This document shows positions 52,618 to 62,100 of a DNA stretch of 64,000 bases, in pieces. The position numbers were made by a program, and so were the translations under genes. The stretch lies in NCBI RefSeq assembly GCF_021166475.1, contig NZ_JAJOYS010000001.1:868001-932000 (forward strand). The letters are read 5' to 3'. The notes under the pieces were generated by a model, which had not been told where the DNA came from, made no database searches, and saw only the letters and a program-made list of their open reading frames with translations. This DNA comes from Pelagibacterium xiamenense (GTDB taxonomy: Bacteria > Pseudomonadota > Alphaproteobacteria > Rhizobiales > Devosiaceae). Every line of letters starts with the position of its first letter. Within the stretch, counting starts at the first letter, position 1.

Positions 52618-54234
52618 ATGCCTTTGTCATCCGCCCCCTTTTCTCCCCGCCGCCGCTTCCTTTTAGGTGTGCTGCCCGTCAGTCTGCTGCTCTCTTCGAC
52701 CGCCGTCCCTGCCTTGTTCGCTCAGGAAAACGCCCCGCCCCAGGAGGCCGCTCCGCCGGCAGGGGAGGCGTTCTCGTTCGACATCCTGACCGAAGCCATG
52801 CGTGCGCGCGCAGCCGAGTCTTTCACGTCCGCCGCAATCGAACTGCCGCCGTTCATGGCGGATATGGATTACGACGCCTACAGGCATATTCACTTCCGCC
52901 CCGACCAGGCGCGGTGGTCCGACGAAACCAGTCCGTTCCGGATGCACGCCTTCCATCTCGGCTGGCTCTACAACGAGCCGGTGCACCTTTACGAGGTTGC
53001 CGACGGTCAGGCGGTTCCGTTCAGCTTCACGACGGCCGATTTCGACTATCGCGGCGACCTCGCCGACAGCGTTGCGGACGACACGCAATTGCCGGGCGTA
53101 GCCGGGTTCAGGCTCAATTACCCGCTCAACCGGCCGGACCTCTTTGACGAAGTCATCGCCTTTGTTGGCGCGAGCTATTTCCGGGCCCTGGGGCGCGGCA
53201 ATTTTTACGGGCTGAGTGCGCGCGGGCTGGCAATCAATACCGGTCTCTCCGAAAGCGAGGAATTCCCGCGCTTTTCGGCCTTCTATCTGGAACGACCCAC
53301 GCCGGGCGCGCGCAATGTTGTCGTTAATGCCGCCCTCGAAAGCCAGAGTGCGACCGGGGCGCTCCGGTTCGATATCCGGCCTGGTGCGGAGACGGTCATT
53401 GATGTCACCGCGCGGTTCTTCTTCCGCAGGGACGTCGAACAGATCGGCATCGCGCCGATGACCTCGATGTTCCTTTACGCCGAGAACAACCGCGCCCGGT
53501 TCGACGATTTCCGTCCGCAGGTCCATGACAGCAATGGACTGAAAATCCTGCGCAATGACGGGGACGTGCTTTGGCGCGCGCTCAACAATCCGCCGCGGTT
53601 GGCCAGCTCGTATTTCGCCGAGACCAATCCCCGCGCGTTCGGCCTTTTCCAGCGCGACCGGAACTTCGACGACTATCAGGACGCCGGCGCCCACTACGAG
53701 CGGCGTCCCTCACTCTTGATCGAGCCGCTTGGCGATTGGGGAGAAGGCAAGGTCCGGCTCGTCGAAATTCCCTCCGACATGGAAACCAACGACAACATCG
53801 TGGCCTTCTGGGTGCCGGAGCAGGGCGTCGCGGCCGGCGACGAGCGCGAATACCGCTACCGCATGCGCTGGGGCAACCTCGATGCCGATCCGTCCGCCGA
53901 TCTGGCTTATGTGCTCGAGACGCGGACCGGTCATGGCGGGGTCTCCGGCGTCGAAAATGAACCGGATCTGCGCAAGTTCGTTGTTGACTTCAAGGGCGGC
54001 AAGCTTGGCCGCCTGCCTGCTGAAACAGAAACACCGCCCGAACCGGTCGTTTCGATCACCGGCGGCGAGATCGTGCATACCGCGCTTGCCAAGATCGACG
54101 GGACCGATGTCTGGCGTCTCGTGATCGACGTCCGGTTCACGGGCGAGCAAACGATCGAACTTGTCGCCCATGTCGCGGGGTTCAACCAGCGCTTGACCGA
54201 AACGTGGCTTTATCAATGGATGCCGACCGCATGA
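52618..54234 (+). CDS. Periplasmic glucan biosynthesis protein OpgG/OpgD with Tat-type signal
   Basis: A 538-residue MdoG-family protein. The N terminus has twin arginines (SPRRRFLLGVLPVSLLLSS), suggesting Tat export as for OpgD rather than Sec as for OpgG. The MdoG domain shows YDAYRHIHFRPDQARW, FHLGWLYNEPVHLYEV, and SFTTADFDYRG; the C-terminal part is immunoglobulin-like. OpgG/OpgD shape osmoregulated periplasmic glucans made by OpgH. It is the first main gene of the operon, and its stop overlaps the next ORF (ATGA). The G versus D assignment is open. Confidence 0.9.
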   Translation: MPLSSAPFSPRRRFLLGVLPVSLLLSSTAVPALFAQENAPPQEAAPPAGEAFSFDILTEAMRARAAESFTSAAIELPPFMADMDYDAYRHIHFRPDQARWSDETSPFRMHAFHLGWLYNEPVHLYEVADGQAVPFSFTTADFDYRGDLADSVADDTQLPGVAGFRLNYPLNRPDLFDEVIAFVGASYFRALGRGNFYGLSARGLAINTGLSESEEFPRFSAFYLERPTPGARNVVVNAALESQSATGALRFDIRPGAETVIDVTARFFFRRDVEQIGIAPMTSMFLYAENNRARFDDFRPQVHDSNGLKILRNDGDVLWRALNNPPRLASSYFAETNPRAFGLFQRDRNFDDYQDAGAHYERRPSLLIEPLGDWGEGKVRLVEIPSDMETNDNIVAFWVPEQGVAAGDEREYRYRMRWGNLDADPSADLAYVLETRTGHGGVSGVENEPDLRKFVVDFKGGKLGRLPAETETPPEPVVSITGGEIVHTALAKIDGTDVWRLVIDVRFTGEQTIELVAHVAGFNQRLTETWLYQWMPTA

Positions 54235-54410
54235 GTGCCCTTCCCCTCTCTGAAACCGAAGAGTCTCGGAACGATGCCGTTACGGGGCAATTGCCTTACG
54301 CCCCCTTGCCCATGCCGCGGCAGCGGCTCGAGGCCGAAAGCTGGCTGCTGCGCGATATCTTCGGTCGCATGATGCGGCTGCCGCTTTTCGCAACGCGGCG
54401 CGGATATTAG
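54231..54410 (+). CDS. 59-residue ORF between opgG/D and opgH
   Basis: Starts at ATG 54231 overlapping the opgG/D stop by four bases and ends 4 bases before the opgH ATG. The product contains LPYAPLPMPRQRLEAESW and an Arg-rich end (MRLPLFATRRGY). The PLPMP...L pattern resembles the start of longer OpgH proteins, so this may be the detached N-terminal piece of OpgH, coded in a different frame. Strong coupling on both sides argues that it is translated. Confidence 0.6.
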   Translation: MSALPLSETEESRNDAVTGQLPYAPLPMPRQRLEAESWLLRDIFGRMMRLPLFATRRGY

Positions 54411-54414
54411 GACG

Positions 54415-56208
54415 ATGGGCGTTTCCGCCGGCCGTGCTGGGGGATACAGGGGTGCGGCGCTGGCCTTGAGTGTCGTGCTGAGCGCTGCGGCGTCTTCGCT
54501 TTTCATCCAGTTCGCCTCCGCCGACGGCCTCGGCACGCTCGATTTCCTGCGAACGGCCCTGATCGCCGTGAGCACGCTCTGGCTGGCCTGGGGCGCGAGC
54601 CAGAGCGTCATCGGGTTGTTTTATCGCCAGCGGGTCCACGACCGCGCGTTGACCGGTGCGCCGATCCGGGGCCGGACGGCCATTCTGGTGCCGGTCTACA
54701 ATGAAGACCCCATCGAGACCTTCTCGCGCATCGCCGCGATGGATGCCTCGCTTGCCGCGACCAATATGGGCCACCTCTTCGATTTTGCCGTGCTCTCGGA
54801 TACCCGCGACGCGTCCATCGCCGAGAGCGAGGAGAAATGGTTCGCGCGCCTTGTCGCCAGCCGGAATGCCCGGGGCCGCATGTTCTACCGGCGCCGCAAG
54901 GACAACGCCGGCAAGAAGGCCGGCAATATCGAGGATTTCATCACCCGTTCGGGCGCAGCCTACGAATTCGCCCTGATCCTCGATGCCGACAGCCTCATGG
55001 AAGGGGAAACCATTGTCGAAATGGTACGGCGCATGGAGGCCGAACCGAAACTCGGGCTCCTGCAGACCCTGCCTGCCATTGTCGGAGCCCGTTCGCGCTT
55101 CGGCAAGGCGATGCAGTTCGCCGCCAATTTCTTTTCGCCCGTCTTCGCCCGCGGCATTGCGCTGATGCAGGGCCGTGAGGGGCCCTTCTGGGGGCACAAT
55201 GCAATGGTGCGCACGCGTGCGTTCGCGGCCAGTTGCGGCCTGCCTCAGCTCAGCGGCAAGCCGCCGTTCGGCGGTCACGTGCTGAGCCACGACTATGTCG
55301 AGGCGGCGCTTCTGGCGCGCGCCGGATGGCTGGTGCGGCTCGATCCCGATCTCACAGGTTCCTATGAGGAAGGACCGGAAGACCTTATCGCGTTCGCCAA
55401 GCGCGATAGACGCTGGTGCCAGGGCAATCTCCAGCACGGACGGCTTCTGTTCGCGCCCGGGCTCAGGACCTGGAACCGGTTCATTTTTCTCCAGGGCATC
55501 CTCGCCTACCTGTCTTCGCCGGTCTGGGCGCTTTTTCTGTTCCTCAGCCTTGCCGCTGCACACTTTACCCCGCCACCGGATTATTTCCCCGAGCCCTATC
55601 AGCTGTTTCCGGTCTTCCCCGATAATCAGACCTCAAAAGCGATGGCGCTGCTCGTCGGCATTTTCGGGCTGCTGATCCTGCCCAAACTGCTTATCCTTGT
55701 CCGCGCGATCATGTCCGGAGACGTCCGACGGTTCGGCGGCGCGGTGCTGGCGGGTATGTCGGTTGCGGCCGAACTGCTGCTTTCAAGCCTTTTGGCGCCG
55801 CTCATGCTGATGTTCCAGACCCGGTCGGTCATCCAGGTTTTCCTCGGCCTCGACGGCGGATGGCCGCCGACGCGGCGCGACAGCGCGATCGTATCGCTGC
55901 GCGACGCCTGGGCGGCGACGAACTGGATCGTTCTCACCGGTGTGTGCTGTCTGACCGGCGCCGCCTATTTTCTGCCCGAAATCGTGCCTTGGCTCCTGCC
56001 GGTCGTTGTTCCGATGACGGTGGCGCCGCTGCTTGTCTCCTGGTCATCCCACCCGGAAACGAGTGCGCTTTTCCGCTCGCCTTTCGAAGTCTCACCCAGT
56101 CCGGTTCTCCTCGAACGCGAGCGCGCGCTGCTGGCCTGGACCGGCCCGCAGGGCATCATGGAAATCGTGGAGAACAAGCAGGCGGCCGGCGCCCACCGCC
56201 ATGCATGA
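54415..56208 (+). CDS. opgH: Glucans biosynthesis glucosyltransferase OpgH (short form)
   Basis: A 597-residue inner-membrane GT2 glucosyltransferase, about 250 residues shorter than E. coli OpgH, mainly at the N terminus. Two N-terminal membrane segments precede the catalytic domain: AILVPVYNEDPIETFSRIA, LILDADSLMEGETIVEMV (DxD), HDYVEAALLARAGW and the processivity motif FAKRDRRWCQGNLQ. Several C-terminal membrane segments follow. It polymerises glucose from UDP-glucose and exports the chain. Its stop overlaps the opgC start by eight bases. Confidence 0.93.
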   Translation: MGVSAGRAGGYRGAALALSVVLSAAASSLFIQFASADGLGTLDFLRTALIAVSTLWLAWGASQSVIGLFYRQRVHDRALTGAPIRGRTAILVPVYNEDPIETFSRIAAMDASLAATNMGHLFDFAVLSDTRDASIAESEEKWFARLVASRNARGRMFYRRRKDNAGKKAGNIEDFITRSGAAYEFALILDADSLMEGETIVEMVRRMEAEPKLGLLQTLPAIVGARSRFGKAMQFAANFFSPVFARGIALMQGREGPFWGHNAMVRTRAFAASCGLPQLSGKPPFGGHVLSHDYVEAALLARAGWLVRLDPDLTGSYEEGPEDLIAFAKRDRRWCQGNLQHGRLLFAPGLRTWNRFIFLQGILAYLSSPVWALFLFLSLAAAHFTPPPDYFPEPYQLFPVFPDNQTSKAMALLVGIFGLLILPKLLILVRAIMSGDVRRFGGAVLAGMSVAAELLLSSLLAPLMLMFQTRSVIQVFLGLDGGWPPTRRDSAIVSLRDAWAATNWIVLTGVCCLTGAAYFLPEIVPWLLPVVVPMTVAPLLVSWSSHPETSALFRSPFEVSPSPVLLERERALLAWTGPQGIMEIVENKQAAGAHRHA

Positions 56209-57382
56209 AAGCGTAGCACAAACACGCGGCGCGGTGCCTTCGGGCGTTGTGCAACCGGCGGCGTCCACAGCCAAGAGCCCGCGCGATGCGCGGATCGACG
56301 TGTTCCGGGGCCTGGCGCTCGTGATGATTTTCATCAATCACGTGCCCGGGACCGTGTTCGAGCACTTCACCAACCGCAATTACGGGTTTTCCGACGCAGC
56401 GGAGGCTTTCGTCTTTCTCTCCGGCGTCGCGGCCGCGCTCGCATATTCGTCCCGGCTGCACGCGGGCCCGCTCTGGCCCGCGATCGCGAGGGTCTGGGCG
56501 CGGGCGCGCACGCTCTATTTCGTCCATCTTTCGACGACAACGATGGCCATGGGTATCATGGCGGCCGCTGCGCTCCATTTCGGCCTGCCGGAGTTGCTGA
56601 CGACCATAAACTTGGCTCCGATCTTCAGCCATCCGCTTGGCGTCATGATCGGTATCCCGACGCTGGGTCACCAATTGGGATATTTCAATATCCTGCCCCT
56701 TTATACCGTCCTGCTGCTCGCGGCGCCGGCAATGATCCTGCTGGGCGGGAAACGGCCGTTCCTGCTGCTCGGGATATCCATATGCGTCTGGGCCGCTGCC
56801 GCGCAGTTCCGGCTCAATTTCCCGGCCTATCCCAATCCGGGCGGATGGTTCTTCAACCCGCTCGCCTGGCAGCTCCTTTTCGTCCTGGGGCTTTTGACCG
56901 GCATGGCGATGAAACGGGGCGCGCGCTTCGTACCGGAGATCGGATGGCTCAAATGGACCGCGGGTCTCTTTTTGCTGGCCGTGCTCATCTGGCGCCTCGA
57001 ACCCGAGGTCGCGGCCATCGGCCGCGCGGGTCTGGGCGCGCTTTACGATCTCGGGGCGCCATACTACCTCGTCGGGTTCGACAAGACATTTCTGGCGCTG
57101 CCCCGAATGCTGCACTTTCTGGCGCTCGCCTATTTCCTCTCGACGCAGGGCTGGGTCGAGCGGTTCGCCCGCAGCCGATCGATGGCGCCGTTCGCGCTTC
57201 TGGGCCAGCACGGGCTTGCCGTCTTTGCCACCGGCTCGGTGCTTTCGATCCTGATGCAGGCGATCAAGGCCGGCATCGGCGATCACCTCACGACGGACGC
57301 CCTGCTGCTTGGAAGCGGCCTGGCGGTTCAGTTCGCACTCGCCTACGGTCTCCGGCGGACCGCGCGGATGAAGGCGGCCTAG
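56201..57382 (+). CDS. opgC: OpgC-like membrane acyl/succinyltransferase for periplasmic glucans
   Basis: The ATG at 56201, overlapping the opgH stop by 8 bases, gives 393 residues; the longer frame to 56033 lies inside opgH. About ten membrane segments are visible. The OpgC start is typical: RDARIDVFRGLALVMIFINH with the conserved Arg/Asp and FINH. In relatives OpgC adds succinyl or other substituents to the glucan and makes it anionic. The donor here is unknown. Confidence 0.9.
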   Translation: MHESVAQTRGAVPSGVVQPAASTAKSPRDARIDVFRGLALVMIFINHVPGTVFEHFTNRNYGFSDAAEAFVFLSGVAAALAYSSRLHAGPLWPAIARVWARARTLYFVHLSTTTMAMGIMAAAALHFGLPELLTTINLAPIFSHPLGVMIGIPTLGHQLGYFNILPLYTVLLLAAPAMILLGGKRPFLLLGISICVWAAAAQFRLNFPAYPNPGGWFFNPLAWQLLFVLGLLTGMAMKRGARFVPEIGWLKWTAGLFLLAVLIWRLEPEVAAIGRAGLGALYDLGAPYYLVGFDKTFLALPRMLHFLALAYFLSTQGWVERFARSRSMAPFALLGQHGLAVFATGSVLSILMQAIKAGIGDHLTTDALLLGSGLAVQFALAYGLRRTARMKAA

Positions 57383-57460
57383 GACGGTATCGCGCTTGGG
57401 CGCAGCGCCGCGTTATGCTACGCCCCCGGTTCGGGTTTGTGGAGGGAGTGCGGAGGGGCC

Positions 57461-58570
57461 ATGGCCGATCCTGAGATGACGGCGGACAAAGCTGTAACGG
57501 TGCATCTGACCGAGGCCCAGTTCGGCGAGCGCGAGCGTGAACTGGCGCGGTGCGGCGCGCTGGCTGCGAGCACCTTCCGCTACGACAACGGCATCGCGGC
57601 GCTGCGCGTCGCCAATGCCCGCGGCGAGATCGTCATGCTGCCTTTCAAGGGCCAGCAGATATGGCGCGCGCGCTTCGACGGGCGCGATCTGACGATGAAG
57701 TCGATGTTCGACACGCCCCGCCAGACGACCAATTACCTCGAAAACTACGGCGCGTTTCTGATCCATTGCGGCATGTCCGCCATTGGCGCGCCGGGCCCGC
57801 AAGACGATCATCCCCTGCATGGCGAAGTGCCCAACATGGTCTTCGACAGCGCCTTTTTGCGGTTCGATCCGGCGGCAGGGACCGTCACCATCGGCGGCGT
57901 CGCGCGCTACAGCAAGGCCTTTGCGATCGATTATAGACTGCGCACCGAGGTGACGCTTGGCGCCGACGCTGCCGTCCTGGACGTTGCGGTGACGGTGGAC
58001 AACCTCATGGGCACCGAGATCGCGATCATGTATCTGGGGCATGTCAATTTCCGGCCTGTCGACGGCGCGAAACTGGTGTATTCGGCTCCCTATACGCCCG
58101 AGGCGATCCGGGTCCGCGAGGCGATACCGCGCCATATCACGCCCAGGCCCGGATACCCGGAATTTCTCGCCGCGCTGGCGAAGGATCCGGGGCTGCATCA
58201 CGACATCAAGCCCGATCTCGCCTTCGATCCCGAAGTCGTTTTCGACATCGCCATGCAAACCGATGCGGAGGGCTGGGCGCATGCGCTCCAGCGGCATCCG
58301 GACGGAACCGCCGATTACGTCGCCCACCGCCCGGCGCAGCTTTCCCGTGCCATCCGGTGGATTTCCCGCACAGGCGACCAGGACGCGCTCGGGCTCGTGC
58401 TGCCCTCGACCTCGGGCACCGAGGGACGCACGGTCGAAAAGGCCGCCGGCCGCCACGCTACGGTGCCGGCGCACGGCACTTGGCACGCGGGGTATCGGAC
58501 GGGCCTTTTGACACCCGGCGAGGCGGCCGGGATGGCGGCGCACATCGACGCGATCTGCGGACGCGACTGA
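57461..58570 (+). CDS. DUF4432 family aldose-epimerase-like protein
   Basis: A 369-residue protein from the ATG at 57461, preceded by GGAGGGGCC. It has the beta-sandwich galactose-mutarotase layout: NGIAALRVANARGEIVMLPF, QQIWRARFDGRDLTMKSMFD, HCGMSAIGAPGPQDDHPLHG, and AIMYLGHVNFRPVDGAKLVY. DUF4432 proteins resemble sugar epimerases/mutarotases, but the substrate is not known. It may belong with the carbohydrate genes around it. The TetR gene follows about 100 bases later on the same strand. Confidence 0.86.
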   Translation: MADPEMTADKAVTVHLTEAQFGERERELARCGALAASTFRYDNGIAALRVANARGEIVMLPFKGQQIWRARFDGRDLTMKSMFDTPRQTTNYLENYGAFLIHCGMSAIGAPGPQDDHPLHGEVPNMVFDSAFLRFDPAAGTVTIGGVARYSKAFAIDYRLRTEVTLGADAAVLDVAVTVDNLMGTEIAIMYLGHVNFRPVDGAKLVYSAPYTPEAIRVREAIPRHITPRPGYPEFLAALAKDPGLHHDIKPDLAFDPEVVFDIAMQTDAEGWAHALQRHPDGTADYVAHRPAQLSRAIRWISRTGDQDALGLVLPSTSGTEGRTVEKAAGRHATVPAHGTWHAGYRTGLLTPGEAAGMAAHIDAICGRD

Positions 58571-58667
58571 GCCGCCTTCCGGCGCGCCTTTGTGTTGGCG
58601 CGGCAACTCGTTTAATGGTTCGTGGTGCAGGCAAAGGACGAAGCAGGGTTTGGGGCAGACCGGAGAG

Positions 58668-59309
58668 ATGGACGCAAACGGCGGCGCAAGAACAGGCAAG
58701 CGCGACCCCGAACGCACGCAGGCCGCGATCCTCGAGGCGGCGACGGCCGAGTTCGCCGCCAAGGGCATCGGCGGCGCGCGGGTCGATACCATCGCCGAGC
58801 GCGCGGGCACCAACAAGCGCATGCTCTATCACTATTTCGGCGACAAGATCGGGCTCTATACCGCGGTGCTCGAAGCGGCTTACCGCTCGATCCGGACCGC
58901 CGAGCACGAGCTCGATCTCGCCCACAAGCCGCCCGTCGAAGCGCTGTCGGAACTCGCCCGTTTCACCTGGACCTATTTCCTCCACCACCCCGAATTCATC
59001 AGCCTGCTCAACACCGAGAACCTCTATGAGGCCGAGCACCTCAGGGGGTCGGAATATCTCATGGAGATGCATTCGCACTTCATGACCGAACTGGCCGACG
59101 TGCTCGAGCGCGGCGCCGCCGAGGGCGTCTTCCGGCGTGGCATCGATCCGCTGACGGTATATCTCACCGTCGCCGCGATGTGTTATTTCTACCTTTCCAA
59201 CAAGCACACGCTGTCGGCGATCTTCGATCGCAACCTTGAGGACCGCGAACGGCTCGCGGGCTGGGAGCAACACGTGGTCGAAACGACGCTGGCGTCCGTC
59301 AGGGCCTGA
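58668..59309 (+). CDS. TetR/AcrR family regulator (copy 1 of a convergent pair)
   Basis: A 213-residue protein from the ATG at 58668, with GGAGAG before it. The HTH is GIGGARVDTIAERAGTNKRM followed by LYHYFGDKIGLYTAVLEAAY. The C-terminal ligand domain is of the larger type, with an ELARFTWTYFLHHPEFISLL segment. It is clearly a paralogue of the leftward TetR at 59299-60003, and the two genes overlap tail to tail by 11 bases. Confidence 0.88.
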   Translation: MDANGGARTGKRDPERTQAAILEAATAEFAAKGIGGARVDTIAERAGTNKRMLYHYFGDKIGLYTAVLEAAYRSIRTAEHELDLAHKPPVEALSELARFTWTYFLHHPEFISLLNTENLYEAEHLRGSEYLMEMHSHFMTELADVLERGAAEGVFRRGIDPLTVYLTVAAMCYFYLSNKHTLSAIFDRNLEDRERLAGWEQHVVETTLASVRA

Positions 59310-60003
59310 GATGGTCGAGCACCATCTCGACCGCATGGGCCTCGCGCGCGTCGATCTGGCTCGCGCTTGAAAGATCTGTCTCGAAAATGACCGAGAGCGT
59401 GGCGTTGTTCGAGACGTAGAAATATCCCAGCGCCGCAATCGAAATGTAAAGCTGCACCGGATCGACGTCGCGCCTGAACACACCCGTTGCGCTGCCGCGG
59501 GCGATCAGCTTGCCCAATTGCTCGACGAGCGGGGAATGCAGCCCGTGCATTTCGGGCAACGTCTTGATGTAGCGCGCCTGCAGGAGGTTCTCGTTGGTCA
59601 GAAGCGCGATGAACCACGGGCTCTGCAAGAAGTGCCGGAAGGTGAAGCGCACCAGCCGCGAAACGGCCTCGACCGGTTCGTACTGGTCGAGTTCCAGCGC
59701 CCGCTCGCCCTGCCGGATCTGCCGGTAGGCCTCGACAAGGACGGTTTTGTAAAGACCCTCCTTGTTGCCGAAATAGTGGTAGAGCATCCGCTTGTTGGTT
59801 CTGGCGCGTTTCGCGATCGCATCGATGCGCGCGCCCTCGAACCCGCGCTCGGTAAATTCCGCCCGCGCAGCCGCGAGGATCGCGGCCTGCGTACGCGCCG
59901 CGTCGCGGGGGCGGGCTTTAGGCGCCGCCCCGCCATCCCCTCGTCCGCTAGCCGGACCGGCCTTGCGGGAGGAGGCGCTTGAAGAGATTTGCGACACTTT
60001 CAT
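59299..60003 (-). CDS. TetR/AcrR family regulator (copy 2 of a convergent pair)
   Basis: A 234-residue protein with a low-complexity N terminus (SSSASSRKAGPASGRGDGG) before the HTH (FEGARIDAIAKRARTNKRML then YHYFGNKEGLYKTVLVEAYR). Its start overlaps the end of tctA copy 2 by 56 bases, so it is the last gene of that operon and probably controls it. A perfect TAAC-TG-GTTA inverted repeat before tctC (63236) is a candidate operator. Confidence 0.88.
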   Translation of the reverse strand: MKVSQISSSASSRKAGPASGRGDGGAAPKARPRDAARTQAAILAAARAEFTERGFEGARIDAIAKRARTNKRMLYHYFGNKEGLYKTVLVEAYRQIRQGERALELDQYEPVEAVSRLVRFTFRHFLQSPWFIALLTNENLLQARYIKTLPEMHGLHSPLVEQLGKLIARGSATGVFRRDVDPVQLYISIAALGYFYVSNNATLSVIFETDLSSASQIDAREAHAVEMVLDHLRP

Positions 60004-61471
60004 TGGCCTTGGGAATGCTCATCACAATGGTGATCACGATGACGATCCAGAGAACGGCGCTGATCGGGCGCGTGAAAAAGGGCGTCGGATCGCCATCGGT
60101 GATCAGCAGTCCGCGCCTGAGATTGACGTCGAGCAAATCGCCCAGAATGATCCCCAGGACAAGCGGCGCCATCGGGTATTTCATTTCGCGCAGGATGAAC
60201 CCGATGAGCCCGAACGCGATCATCACATAGACGTCGAACATGCGCTGCGTGATCGCGAACGAGCCGACAACGCAGAGAACGAACACGACCGGCATGAGCT
60301 TTTCGCGCGGCACCGTCAGGACGCGGACCAGAAGACGCGTGAGCGAAAGGCCATAGATGGTGATCGCGATCGTCGAAAGCAGAAGCATGCCCACGACCTG
60401 ATAGACGAATTCCGGGTTCTCGATCATGATCTGCGGACCCGGACGGATGCCGTGGATCAGCATCGCTGCAATCAGAACGGCAGCGGCGGCCGAGCCGGGC
60501 AGGGCAAGGGTCAGTGTCGGAATCATCGCGCCGGGGATCACCGCGGAATTGCCGGTTTCCGCCGCGACCAGCCCCTCGATCGATCCCTTGCCATAAAGCT
60601 CCTTCTCCTTGCTTGCGCGGCGGGCCGCGGCGTAGGACGACCAAGAGCCGATATCCTCGCCCACACCGGGGATAATGCCGGCGATCGTCCCGATAATGCC
60701 CGAGCGTATCGTGGTCCACCAATGCTTGGTAATATCGCCGAGCCTTGGAATGACGCGGTCGGTGCTTTGGGCCATTTCAGGCACAACCTTGCGCTTCATG
60801 ACCGTAAGGATCTCTGCAAAACCGAATGCCCCCACCATCGCGGGGATAAGGTCGATGCCGGCTCCCAACTGGCTTATGCCGAAGGTGAAGCGCTGGTGCG
60901 CATGGAGGTTCTCCATGCCGATCATGGCAAACAGCAGACCCACGATGCCGGCGATATAGCCCTTGATCGGATCGTCGATCGCCGTCAGGCGCCCTGAAAT
61001 GATAACGCCGAACAAGGCCAGCCAGAAAAATTCGTAGGATTGGAATCGGAGCGCGAATTCTGCGAGCAACGGTGCGATCAGCGCCAGAAAGAAGACGCCG
61101 ACCACGGTGCCGAGCGCCGAGGAGGTGGTCGCGATCCCCATCGCCATTCCCGCCTTGCCCATTTTGGCAAGCGGAAAGCCGTCGAGCGTCGTGGCCGCGC
61201 TGGCGGGGGTGCCCGGAATGGCGAGAAGGATAGCCGACCGGCTGCCGCCATAGATCGATCCCACATACATCGCCATGAGGCTCAGGATCGCCTGATCGGG
61301 AGCCATCTTGTAGGTCAGCGTCACCAGAAGCGCCACGCCCATTGTGGCCGTCAGGCCCGGCAGCGCGCCGATGACGATGCCCAGAAGGCTCGCCCACGCG
61401 AGGTTGAACAGCGACTCCGGCGTCAGGAAATGGGTGACGCCATTGGCAAGGAGAATAAGGCCATCAAACAT
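59948..61471 (-). CDS. tctA: Tripartite tricarboxylate transporter large permease (second system)
   Basis: A 507-residue protein with about 12 membrane segments: SLLGIVIGALPGLTATMGVA, YVGSIYGGSRSAILLAIPGT, and in the second half TGNSAVIPGAMIPTLTLALP. It is clearly distinct from the copy at 36348-37877, so the two systems were not made by a recent duplication. It overlaps the TetR gene downstream. Confidence 0.94.
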   Translation of the reverse strand: MFDGLILLANGVTHFLTPESLFNLAWASLLGIVIGALPGLTATMGVALLVTLTYKMAPDQAILSLMAMYVGSIYGGSRSAILLAIPGTPASAATTLDGFPLAKMGKAGMAMGIATTSSALGTVVGVFFLALIAPLLAEFALRFQSYEFFWLALFGVIISGRLTAIDDPIKGYIAGIVGLLFAMIGMENLHAHQRFTFGISQLGAGIDLIPAMVGAFGFAEILTVMKRKVVPEMAQSTDRVIPRLGDITKHWWTTIRSGIIGTIAGIIPGVGEDIGSWSSYAAARRASKEKELYGKGSIEGLVAAETGNSAVIPGAMIPTLTLALPGSAAAAVLIAAMLIHGIRPGPQIMIENPEFVYQVVGMLLLSTIAITIYGLSLTRLLVRVLTVPREKLMPVVFVLCVVGSFAITQRMFDVYVMIAFGLIGFILREMKYPMAPLVLGIILGDLLDVNLRRGLLITDGDPTPFFTRPISAVLWIVIVITIVMSIPKANESVANLFKRLLPQGRSG

Positions 61472-61488
61472 CTAGTCGTCTCGCAGGG

Positions 61489-62025
61489 CTAGGGCAGGCG
61501 GACAAGGAAGCCGTACTGGAACACAGCCGTCACGAGGCCGGCCACGATGGCGGCCTGAACAGCGGCGAAAACAGCGGACCGCAGCAAGGGTTTGGGCGCG
61601 TCGTTGAGCCAGACTTCAAACGCGACGATAAGGGCGAACACGAACAGCGTGGTTGCCAGCCAGAACGGTACGCGCCCGACAAGGATCAGGGCATAGGCGA
61701 GGCACAAGCCGGAGACGACAGCGAAACGGATCGCCTGCTCCGACGCGAAAACCGCCATGAACGCGCGCCAGCCGGCTTTTCCGCGAATGCGCACCAGAGC
61801 TTTGGCGCCCAGCAGAATACCGCTGATCGCGAGCAGTGCGCCAAGGAGCCCTGGAACGAGGCCGGGAACCGTCGAGGGGTGAATGCCTCGGATTTCCAGG
61901 CGCGGCATGATCCACGACAGGTATATGATCGTGAATCCCAATAGCGCAAACGCAACTCCCGTGAGGAAATCGGCGCGGTTCATCCAGTCGGACTGGCGTT
62001 CGGGTTCAGGGGTCTGCTCGTCCAT
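61489..62025 (-). CDS. tctB: Tripartite tricarboxylate transporter small membrane subunit (second system)
   Basis: A 178-residue protein with four membrane segments (FLTGVAFALLGFTIIYLSWI, LVPGLLGALLAISGILLGA, VVSGLCLAYALILVG, and LLRSAVFAAVQAAIVAGLV). The soluble N terminus is polar. It lies 17 bases before tctA and 75 after tctC. Confidence 0.9.
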   Translation of the reverse strand: MDEQTPEPERQSDWMNRADFLTGVAFALLGFTIIYLSWIMPRLEIRGIHPSTVPGLVPGLLGALLAISGILLGAKALVRIRGKAGWRAFMAVFASEQAIRFAVVSGLCLAYALILVGRVPFWLATTLFVFALIVAFEVWLNDAPKPLLRSAVFAAVQAAIVAGLVTAVFQYGFLVRLP

Positions 62026-62100
62026 CGCTACATCCGTAGAATTGGAAAAAGGGTACCCGGAATGGACCGGATACCCGAAGACGCGGTTGCGTCGGAATGG

